Origin: an uncultured Chloroflexota bacterium
GTDB taxonomy: Bacteria; Chloroflexota; Limnocylindria; Limnocylindrales; Limnocylindraceae
Assembly (NCBI GenBank): GCA_937864085.1
Contig: CALMIH010000107.1
Coordinates: 1 to 8,828, forward strand
Direction of reading: 5' to 3'
Length of the DNA: 8,828 nucleotides
Shown in pieces: positions 1-5,165 of this stretch (position 1 is its first letter; each line of letters starts with the position of its first letter). The position numbers and the translations under genes are program-made. The notes under the pieces are model-generated. The model was not told where the DNA came from. It saw only the letters and a list, made by a program, of their open reading frames with translations, and ran no database searches.

Positions 1-169
1 CAAGCTCCTTCACATACGCCTGCTGTTGCTGTGGGGTGAAGCGGGGATTGTTGGCGTACTTCTGCTCCGGCCCTCCAGGTGCCGCTAGGAGAAGTGCGTA
101 GATGAAGACGGTGGTCCCGAGAAGGATCAGGAGACTTGCAGCGATGCGGCGCAGTGCGAACTTCAGCAT
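1..169 (-). CDS. DppB/OppB-type ABC transporter permease, N-terminal fragment (cut by window edge)
   Basis: The first 56 codons of an inner-membrane permease of a peptide/nickel-type ABC importer. Translation begins MLKFALRRIAASLLILLGTT: a short basic N-terminus (K3, R7, R8) followed by one hydrophobic segment (about residues 9-30). Next comes APGGPE and a stretch with NPRFTPQQQQ. This resembles the N-terminal signature of the BPD_transp_1 DppB group, where TM1 is followed by APGGPE..NPR.TP and then usually a LGLD motif, which would lie just outside the window. The ATG at 169-167 is preceded by a G-rich Shine-Dalgarno-like run (GAGGGGG) 4 nt upstream. The gene follows the family 5 binding-protein gene on the same strand at 122 nt, the normal order for such operons. 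An overlapping ATG at 173-171 is in another frame and was not used. The substrate cannot be told from this fragment. Confidence 0.85.
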   Translation of the reverse strand, partial: MLKFALRRIAASLLILLGTTVFIYALLLAAPGGPEQKYANNPRFTPQQQQAYVKEL

Positions 170-183
170 TCATCCCCCTCTCC

Positions 184-197
184 GCACCCTATGGTGC
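184..197 (-). other. small hairpin in the permease 5' leader
   Basis: A perfect inverted repeat, GCACC-N4-GGTGC, ends 15 nt upstream of the permease ATG and just before its Shine-Dalgarno-like run. With five G/C-rich pairs and a four-base loop it could modulate ribosome access or act as a 5' processing boundary below the larger intergenic hairpin. It is short enough to occur by chance in this GC-rich DNA. Confidence 0.25.
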
Positions 198-228
198 ATG
201 CAGAATCCTAGCCGATTGCGGAGAAACA

Positions 229-260
229 ACGAGGGGCGGGACTCACGTCCCGCCCCTCGT
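229..260 (-). terminator. strong hairpin, probable attenuator/partial terminator between binding protein and permease genes
   Basis: A perfect 14-bp inverted repeat (ACGAGGGGCGGGAC at 229-242, its complement at 247-260) with a 4-nt loop. On the minus strand it is followed by TGTTTCTC, a moderately U-rich run, as in an imperfect rho-independent terminator. It lies 31 nt past the binding-protein stop and 59 nt before the permease start. In ABC importer operons such structures commonly terminate most transcripts or protect the upstream mRNA from 3' exonucleases, so that the binding protein is made in excess. The pairing is read directly from the sequence; the role is inferred. Confidence 0.75.
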
Positions 261-266
261 GCTACA

Positions 267-280
267 TCACCCGAAGGTGA
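267..280 (-). other. UUCG tetraloop hairpin 3' of the binding-protein gene
   Basis: On the minus strand the sequence reads TCACC-TTCG-GGTGA: a 5-bp stem closed by C-G around a UUCG loop, the exceptionally stable cUUCGg tetraloop class. It begins 11 nt after the stop codon of the solute-binding protein and 6 nt before the 14-bp hairpin. The two hairpins in tandem look like a 3' stabilising or attenuating element. Confidence 0.55.
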
Positions 281-291
281 AGAGAACCCGA

Positions 292-2037
292 TCAGTTCGC
301 GAGAGAGAGATCCCCTGCGTTCCAGAGCGGACCGGCCTGCGTTGGGTTCGAAAGGAACCCGCCAACCTTGTCGCTCACGAGCTCGATCCCCATCCAGTAA
401 TAGAGAGGGATCTCAACCGTTGTGGCAGCCATGATCTCCTGAGTCTTGGCTGCTGCAGCGGCGATGACGTCCAAATCGATCGTGCCCTTGATGATGTCCA
501 ACTGGGCATCAAGTGCTGGGTCGTTCACCTTGGCGTCGTTCTGACCGTCTGGCTCGAACTTGGATGAGTGGTACACGCCGTAAAGCGAGACCGCCTCAAT
601 GCCCGAGCTGTAGGCGTGCAGCGCAACGTCAAAGTTTCCGCGGGAGAGGTTGCACGAGAGCGTCTCGTCCGACTCTGTCCACGGCGCGAAGATGGTGCCA
701 CCGCCGTTGTACACGGCCTTGATCCCGATCTTCGCAAGGTCACCAGCAACGTAGGCGATTGTTGACTTGCGCACTGCCTTCATCGTCGTGCAGAACTCGA
801 GGATGGCCGAGACGCCGTCCTTCTCCACGATTCCGTCGCCATTGCCGTCAACCCAGCCTGCGTCGGTGAGGGTCTTCTTTGCAGCGGCCAGGTCGAACTT
901 GACCGGGGTCTGCTCCTTATAGAACCAGGCGAGTGGGGTGACGCTCGAAGAAGCGATCACACCAGCTTCGCCAAGGATTCGAGTCCAGATGGCGCTCTTG
1001 TCAGTGGCCTGAGCGATTGCCTTGCGGATCGCTGGGTCAGAGACTGGGCAGCCACCGCCACGCGTCGTCTTGAGCGGCTCAAGGATTGAGCAGTCATCCG
1101 GCGAGTGGTTTGGTCGGAAGAACTCGTAGGTGAAGACGCTCTGTGCCTTCTGCTGTACCCCAAGGTCCTTGGTGGTCGCAAAGCTGTTGCCGTCGAGGTC
1201 GGTCACAATGTCCAACTCGCCAGCGCGGAACTTTGCAATACAGGTGTCTGGGTCGCCGCAGACCACGTACTTGATGCTGTCAAGCTTCGTCGTCTCACCG
1301 CTGTATGGGTTCTTCCACTTGTCGTTGCGGACCATCACGGTCTCAACGCCTTCAGTTCGGCTTGCGAACTTGAATGGACCGGACACCGGGACGTTTGCCA
1401 GGTCCTCAGGGCGGAAGCCCGCGCCGAGCACCATGTCAGTCGCCGCGTTGCCGGAATTGATGTCGTACTTCTCGAAGTAGTGCTTTGGCATGATGCCAAC
1501 GCCGCCGTACACAGCCGAGTAGAGCTCGGAGTAGTGCAGCTTGATCGTCAAGTCATCAACGCACTCAACATCGGAAATTTCGGCAGCGCCGGTCGTTGAG
1601 AGAGGGTTCCCCTCTGTCATCACCCAGCTGTGGGTGTACTCGGCGTCTGCGCAGGTGATCGCAACCCCGTCTGACCAGACGAGCCCCTCACGAAGCTTCC
1701 AGGTCACGGTCATGGCGTCGCCGTTCTCGCCCGGGAGAACGATCCCCTTATTGGCAACAGTTGGGATCTCGGTCGCCATCCACGGCACGTACTTCGCCTC
1801 ATTGCTGAGGGTGACGAGGCCGTCCCACACGGTTGCCAGCACGTTCGCTGACATCACGGTGGAGTAGTAGTACGGGTGCAAGCTGTCGACATCCTGATAG
1901 TCGCCAACAAGCAACGTTCCGCCAGTACCGCCTGTGCCAGGCTTGTACGAGCCGACGATGCTGGCGCCGCCACCGCAAGCACCAGCGATTAACGCTGCGC
2001 TTACGAAGAGAGCCGCCAGTGCGGACTTCTTTCGCAT
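292..2037 (-). CDS. ABC transporter solute-binding lipoprotein, family 5 (peptide/nickel type)
   Basis: The extracytoplasmic receptor of a peptide- or nickel-type ABC importer (SBP_bac_5 superfamily), 581 aa, a normal length for the family. The start at 2037 is preferred over an in-frame upstream ATG at 2082 because AAGGAGG lies 4 nt upstream and the product then begins with a lipoprotein signal peptide: MRKK, a hydrophobic core, then LIAGA-C, with the lipidated Cys at 21. After a Gly/Thr-rich linker (residues 22-40) come the family features: LLVGDYQDVDSLHPYY near 42-58, WKLREGLVWSDG near 113-124, a VSGPFKF segment near 218-224, DPAIRKAIAQATDK near 334-347, and a C-terminal GW-DGNGDGI loop near 394-403. 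The mature part has eight further cysteines (129, 159, 260, 266, 316, 330, 416, 462), enough for four disulfides. The DppB-type permease follows. The ligand is not predictable; oligopeptide is the default guess. Confidence 0.92.
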   Translation of the reverse strand: MRKKSALAALFVSAALIAGACGGGASIVGSYKPGTGGTGGTLLVGDYQDVDSLHPYYYSTVMSANVLATVWDGLVTLSNEAKYVPWMATEIPTVANKGIVLPGENGDAMTVTWKLREGLVWSDGVAITCADAEYTHSWVMTEGNPLSTTGAAEISDVECVDDLTIKLHYSELYSAVYGGVGIMPKHYFEKYDINSGNAATDMVLGAGFRPEDLANVPVSGPFKFASRTEGVETVMVRNDKWKNPYSGETTKLDSIKYVVCGDPDTCIAKFRAGELDIVTDLDGNSFATTKDLGVQQKAQSVFTYEFFRPNHSPDDCSILEPLKTTRGGGCPVSDPAIRKAIAQATDKSAIWTRILGEAGVIASSSVTPLAWFYKEQTPVKFDLAAAKKTLTDAGWVDGNGDGIVEKDGVSAILEFCTTMKAVRKSTIAYVAGDLAKIGIKAVYNGGGTIFAPWTESDETLSCNLSRGNFDVALHAYSSGIEAVSLYGVYHSSKFEPDGQNDAKVNDPALDAQLDIIKGTIDLDVIAAAAAKTQEIMAATTVEIPLYYWMGIELVSDKVGGFLSNPTQAGPLWNAGDLSLAN

Positions 2038-2083
2038 GTTTCCTCCTTCGATCAGCACCCGCATTCGAGCGCCGTGTCTCATG

Positions 2084-2100
2084 AAGCGCGATTTGCGCTT
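2084..2100. promoter_or_regulatory. inverted repeat upstream of the binding-protein gene, possible operator or leader hairpin
   Basis: AAGCGC-N5-GCGCTT, a perfect 6-bp dyad with a 5-nt spacer, centred about 55 nt upstream of the binding-protein start. A weak -10-like TACCCT (minus strand, 2112-2107) lies just upstream, so the dyad would begin at the predicted transcription start, where a repressor or a 5' leader hairpin could act. No convincing -35 box was found, and the regulator is unknown. Confidence 0.3.
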
Positions 2101-2134
2101 GGGCGTAGGGTATCCGATCGGAGGGGGGTACTTC

Positions 2135-2164
2135 TAGCCGCGGCGCAGGTTTTTGGCGCGGCTA
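2135..2164 (-). other. 8-bp inverted repeat spanning the pdxH stop codon
   Basis: TAGCCGCG (2135-2142) pairs with CGCGGCTA (2157-2164) across a 14-nt loop. The minus-strand left arm includes the pdxH TAG stop. No U-rich run follows on the minus strand, so it is not a classical rho-independent terminator. It may contribute to the 3' end of the pdxH transcript or be accidental. Confidence 0.3.
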
Positions 2165-2812
2165 TGGCTGGAGGCGGCGGATCTCCCAGGCGTCGCCCTT
2201 CGGCAGGTACTCGAAGCGGTCGTGGAGGCGGTTCTGGCGCCCCTGCCAGAACTCCCAGCGATCGGGGGTGAGGAGATATCCGCCCCAGAAGTGGGGGAGT
2301 TTGATCGGCGTAGACCCCGGGTGGGCGGCGGTTTCGGCGGCGAGGGCCGTCTCAAGCGCCTCACGGGAGGGGGTCGGCTGGCCCTGACGACTGGCGCGGG
2401 CCCCGAGCTGGCTCTCACGGGGTCGGCTGACAAAGTAGGCGGCCGATTCGGCTTCGGTGAGTTGTCGCACCGGACCTGAGCAGCGCACCTGGCGCTCGAT
2501 CCCCGGCCACCAGAGGGTGAGCGCCGCCTGCGGATTGACGGCGAGGTCCTGACCCTTGCGACTTTCGTGGTTCGTATAGAAGCGAAGGCCGTCGGCGGCG
2601 ATGCCGCGGACGAGGATCATTCGGACGCTCGGTGTGCCGTGGGCGTCTGCGGTTGCGAGGGCTGCGGCGAGCGGTTCGGGGAGTTCGGCGGCGATTGCCG
2701 CATCAACCCAGCGTTGAAACTGCGTCAGCGGGTCGGCGTGAAGGTCGCTTTCGTTGAGTTCGCGCTGCGCGTAGTCGGAGCGACCGCCGAGCGGCGTGTC
2801 GTGGTCAGTCAC
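2162..2812 (-). CDS. pdxH: pyridoxamine/pyridoxine 5'-phosphate oxidase
   Basis: A cytoplasmic FMN enzyme that oxidises pyridoxamine 5'-phosphate or pyridoxine 5'-phosphate to pyridoxal 5'-phosphate, releasing H2O2 (vitamin B6 salvage and the final step of DXP-dependent synthesis). At 216 aa it has the normal length and the whole family pattern: DPLTQFQRW near 27-35, RMILVRG at 64-70, FYTNHESRKG near 78-87, ERQVRCSG near 106-113, YFVSRPRESQLGARAS at 126-141, FWGGYL near 175-180, EFWQGR at 187-192 and RLHDRF at 195-200, ending RRLQP. Residues equivalent to E. coli Tyr129, Arg133, Ser137, Arg197 and His199 are present. The position of E. coli Lys72 is Arg69 here, a conservative change at a substrate-phosphate contact. 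The start is GTG at 2812-2810, 12 nt after the E2 stop, with no good Shine-Dalgarno, so it is probably translated by coupling from the E2 gene. Confidence 0.96.
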   Translation of the reverse strand: MTDHDTPLGGRSDYAQRELNESDLHADPLTQFQRWVDAAIAAELPEPLAAALATADAHGTPSVRMILVRGIAADGLRFYTNHESRKGQDLAVNPQAALTLWWPGIERQVRCSGPVRQLTEAESAAYFVSRPRESQLGARASRQGQPTPSREALETALAAETAAHPGSTPIKLPHFWGGYLLTPDRWEFWQGRQNRLHDRFEYLPKGDAWEIRRLQP

Positions 2813-2824
2813 AGGAGGCCACGG

Positions 2825-3517
2825 TCAGGCGAGGCCTTCCGGTGATTCAAGTCGTGACTTCAGGTCGCCGAGAAATGTTGCAACGAGTGCGCCGTCAACG
2901 GCGCGATGATCGGCGGAGAGTGTGGCGGTGAGCATCTGACGCGCGACCACGGCGCCGTCGCGCACCACGGCACGCTGCTCGCTCCGACCGGTCGCAAGGA
3001 TGGCGACCTGCGGTGGTGTGACAATTGCGGTGAACTGTGTCACTGGGAAGCCACCGAGATTGCTCAGTGTGAACGTTGCGTCTGAGAACTCTGCGGGCTT
3101 CAACTTGTTCGCCTTGGTGCGCGTGACAAGGTCGCGAAGTTCAGATGAAATCGTGGCGAGATCCTTGCTGGCGCAGTCGAGTAGCGCTGGTGCGATCAGG
3201 CCATCCGGGATGGCGATGGCGATGCCAATGTTGATCTGGTCGACGCGCTCGAGTGTCTCGCCGCTCCAGACGGCGTTGAGTGCTGGCGCTGCGGCGAGCG
3301 ACTGCGCAAGTGCGCGGACGAGCCAGGCGGTGATGGTGACGCGGTCGTCGCCGCTCTTCCCTTCATTCAGTTTGTTGTTTGCGGCGGTCACCGCCTCCAT
3401 CTCAATGTCAGTAGAGACGTAGAAGTGCGGCGCCTTGGACTTTGACTCCACCATGCGACGGCTGATCGCCGCGCGCATTGGCGTGAAGGTGACCGGCGTG
3501 CGGCCGGGCTTCTCCAC
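2825..3517 (-). CDS. 2-oxoacid dehydrogenase E2 acyltransferase, catalytic domain only
   Basis: The acyl-transfer core of a pyruvate/branched-chain/2-oxoglutarate-type dehydrogenase complex, moving an acyl group from lipoyl-lysine to CoA. The 230 residues match one complete 2-oxoacid_dh domain: MRAAISRRMVESKSKAPHF near 14-32, INIGIAIAIPDGLIAPAL near 95-112, FTLSNLGGF near 149-157, TPPQVAILATGR near 167-178, and the active-site DHRAVDG with His204 and Asp208. The family normally carries N-terminal lipoyl and peripheral-subunit-binding domains in the same chain; both are absent. The GTG start (3517-3515) directly follows, in the same frame, the TAA of the upstream lipoyl-domain ORF, with zero bases between. 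Start choice is uncertain because no clear Shine-Dalgarno is visible; an ATG at residue 14 would trim the domain. pdxH follows by 12 nt. Which 2-oxoacid complex it serves cannot be decided, since no E1 or E3 gene is in the window. Confidence 0.88.
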   Translation of the reverse strand: MEKPGRTPVTFTPMRAAISRRMVESKSKAPHFYVSTDIEMEAVTAANNKLNEGKSGDDRVTITAWLVRALAQSLAAAPALNAVWSGETLERVDQINIGIAIAIPDGLIAPALLDCASKDLATISSELRDLVTRTKANKLKPAEFSDATFTLSNLGGFPVTQFTAIVTPPQVAILATGRSEQRAVVRDGAVVARQMLTATLSADHRAVDGALVATFLGDLKSRLESPEGLA

Positions 3518-3760
3518 TTACTTGCCGTCTTCGATGTAGGCGATCACGGTGCCGACCGCCACTTCGCTCCCTGCGGCGTGAACGATCTCGGCGAGTGTGC
3601 CAGCGGCGGGGGACTCAAACTCCACCGTTGCCTTCTCGGTCTCAAGCTCGCCGATCGGCTGGCCCGCCGTGACGGCATCGCCGACCTTCGCCGTCCAGTT
3701 GCCGATCTTGCCGACCTCGGTGTCGTAGCCGAGTCGTGGCATCTCCACAGGTACACGCAT
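3518..3760 (-). CDS. free-standing lipoyl-domain protein (E2 swinging arm)
   Basis: An 80-residue protein that is almost exactly one lipoyl/biotinyl domain. It begins MRVPVEMPRLGYDTEVGKIG, which fits the start of E2 lipoyl domains (MP.lG.....G.i..W). The modification site is ELETEKAT, with Lys43 at the tip of the hairpin, followed by ESPAAGTLAEI and ending VIAYIEDGK. It would be lipoylated and carry acyl groups between E1, the E2 core and E3. The ATG at 3760-3758 is preceded by AGGAGG 10 nt upstream. The open frame extends further upstream to 3955, but that part is low-complexity Pro/Arg/Ser-rich sequence antisense to the end of the MFS gene and is not credible protein. The ORF ends in TAA and the E2 catalytic domain resumes at the very next codon in the same frame. 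The ExEKA motif and the neighbour argue for an E2 arm rather than a biotin carrier (usually AMKM) or GcvH. Confidence 0.88.
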   Translation of the reverse strand: MRVPVEMPRLGYDTEVGKIGNWTAKVGDAVTAGQPIGELETEKATVEFESPAAGTLAEIVHAAGSEVAVGTVIAYIEDGK

Positions 3761-3813
3761 CGTCTTACTCCTCCTACTCGTGCCGCTCCGCGCGGTGCCG
3801 CGGTGCGGCTTCG

Positions 3814-3844
3814 CCCCTAGTGTAGCCCCGCCCACGCACTGGGG
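3814..3844 (-). promoter_or_regulatory. possible promoter with imperfect dyad upstream of the lipoyl-domain gene
   Basis: In the 91-nt gap between the MFS stop and the lipoyl-domain start, the minus strand has a -10-like TACACT (3824-3819) with no recognisable -35. It sits in an imperfect dyad (CCCC-T-AGTG against CACTGGGG). This would give a leader of about 50 nt carrying the AGGAGG site. Alternatively the dyad is a weak end for the MFS transcript, although no U-run follows. A separate promoter is plausible but unproven. Confidence 0.3.
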
Positions 3845-3851
3845 TGGTGCG

Positions 3852-5165
3852 CTAGCGCTGCGATTCGAGCGCGGGCTCGGTGACGACCTCATCGCCGTGA
3901 TGGAGGCGCGTGGCGGCATCCCATTCGCCCCCCACTTCGGCGGTGGCGGCGGCAACGAGGCGGAAGGCGCCCGTGATCAGGAAGATCACCACATACGTTG
4001 GGTAGGCGATAGGGAAGATCGCGAGCACCGCAACACCAACACCTTGACCGATCGCGAGGCAGGCGGCGTTCACGGCACCGAACGTTGACTGCGCACGCAC
4101 CACTTCACCAGGGGCGGCGAGTCGAAGGAGTCGCTCTTGTGCTGAGAGCATGCCAGCGGCGAATCCAACGGTGACCACCACCATCACAATGAGAAGAACA
4201 AGTGGTGCAAACGGATTCCATGGACCGGCGAGTGCTGACGAAGCCATCCCAACGCCACGGACGATGAGTGAGGCTCTGTAAAGGCGACTCGCTGAGCCGC
4301 GCTCCAGCCAGTTGCCGATCACCAGTGCACCGATCAGTGCGGCGGCGGAGCCAACCGCGGAGAGGAGGATGGCGTATGCGGCCGACTGATCCAGCACGAC
4401 GATGGCGTAGAGCGAAAGGTACGGCGCAAAGCCGGCACCGAGCGCGGCGATCGCGTTGGTGCGAATAAATCTGCGCACTGGCGCCGAGAGTTTTCCGCCA
4501 CGCACTGCGCGCTCGGGTGAAAGGGCTCCGGGTCGCGGCAGCTTGCGCAGCGCGCGGATGAAGGCGAGGCTCGCGATGAGTGCACCGATGAATGCCGGCG
4601 CATAGATGAGGACGCCCCAGTCGGCCTCGCCGACGCGGACGAGTAGTGCAATAGGGACGAGCAGCACCGAGCCGAGCCCGAACTGGATCGCCAGCGCGCG
4701 CGGTGCAACGAAGCGTCGCTCGCGCTCTGGAAGGATGCGGCCGAACCAGGTCTGCACGTTTGCGCCAGCGAGCGCCTGCGCCGTTGCGCCAACGCCAAAG
4801 CCGATGGCGATCAGCAAGATGCCACCGATGGCGGAGAGTAGCCCCGCCCAAATCAGCACGACAACCGCGATGTAGAGAAGGGGTCGCATCAGTCCAATTG
4901 CGGCGATCACGATCGTGAGGCCGCGCAGGTCGCCGCGATTGCGCCGCAAGATGGCGGGGACGAAAGCCTGCAGGATGCCGCCAATGAACGGGAAGAGGCC
5001 GATCAGCGTTGCGAGTGCTGGTGATGCGCCGAGCGTTGCCACGAGCGGGATGGCGAGACCGTCACCGGCGAGGGCAACGGCGATCGCATCAGAGATGGCG
5101 AGTGTGCCGAATGCGGCGTATCGACCGGTGAGGAAGCGTCGCCAGTCGGCGGCGGCGCCGCTCAC
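3852..5165 (-). CDS. MFS-like 12-TM membrane transporter
   Basis: A 437-residue, strongly hydrophobic protein with about twelve predicted membrane segments (roughly 18-44, 50-73, 82-105, 109-133, 161-176, 183-204, 236-258, 262-284, 298-313, 319-341, 361-384, 387-409) and a cytoplasmic loop near 205-235, the 6+6 layout of the major facilitator superfamily. The loop between TM2 and TM3 reads RRNRGDLRG, a degenerate form of motif A (canonical GxxxDRxGRR). The segment QTWFGRILPERERRFVAPRA between TM4 and TM5 resembles the equivalent region of many uncharacterised MFS proteins. The tail is charged and short. The GTG start (5165-5163) overlaps the stop of the upstream nuclease-like gene by 4 nt (GTGA), which indicates translational coupling. 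The substrate is unknown; an efflux role is only the default guess. Confidence 0.8.
   Translation of the reverse strand: MSGAAADWRRFLTGRYAAFGTLAISDAIAVALAGDGLAIPLVATLGASPALATLIGLFPFIGGILQAFVPAILRRNRGDLRGLTIVIAAIGLMRPLLYIAVVVLIWAGLLSAIGGILLIAIGFGVGATAQALAGANVQTWFGRILPERERRFVAPRALAIQFGLGSVLLVPIALLVRVGEADWGVLIYAPAFIGALIASLAFIRALRKLPRPGALSPERAVRGGKLSAPVRRFIRTNAIAALGAGFAPYLSLYAIVVLDQSAAYAILLSAVGSAAALIGALVIGNWLERGSASRLYRASLIVRGVGMASSALAGPWNPFAPLVLLIVMVVVTVGFAAGMLSAQERLLRLAAPGEVVRAQSTFGAVNAACLAIGQGVGVAVLAIFPIAYPTYVVIFLITGAFRLVAAATAEVGGEWDAATRLHHGDEVVTEPALESQR

Noticed and set aside
195..202. Palindrome TGCATGCA upstream of the permease gene
   Set aside because: Only 8 bp and overlapping the small leader hairpin; no partner site or known motif supports it.
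1105..1599. Plus-strand open frames (164 and 116 codons) opposite the solute-binding protein gene
   Set aside because: Antisense by-products of GC-rich codon use; no recognisable protein features, and the minus-strand gene is convincing.
2038..2082. A 15-residue N-terminal extension of the solute-binding protein
   Set aside because: It would put a hydrophilic stretch before the lipoprotein signal peptide, and AAGGAGG sits just upstream of the inner ATG.
3849..3858. 10-bp palindrome GCGCTAGCGC over the MFS stop codon
   Set aside because: Short and GC-rich, and it includes constrained coding bases; readily expected by chance.
3761..3955. Upstream extension of the lipoyl-domain frame (65 extra codons)
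   Set aside because: Pro/Arg/Ser-rich, partly antisense to the end of the MFS gene, and downstream of it AGGAGG plus ATG give a perfect lipoyl-domain start.
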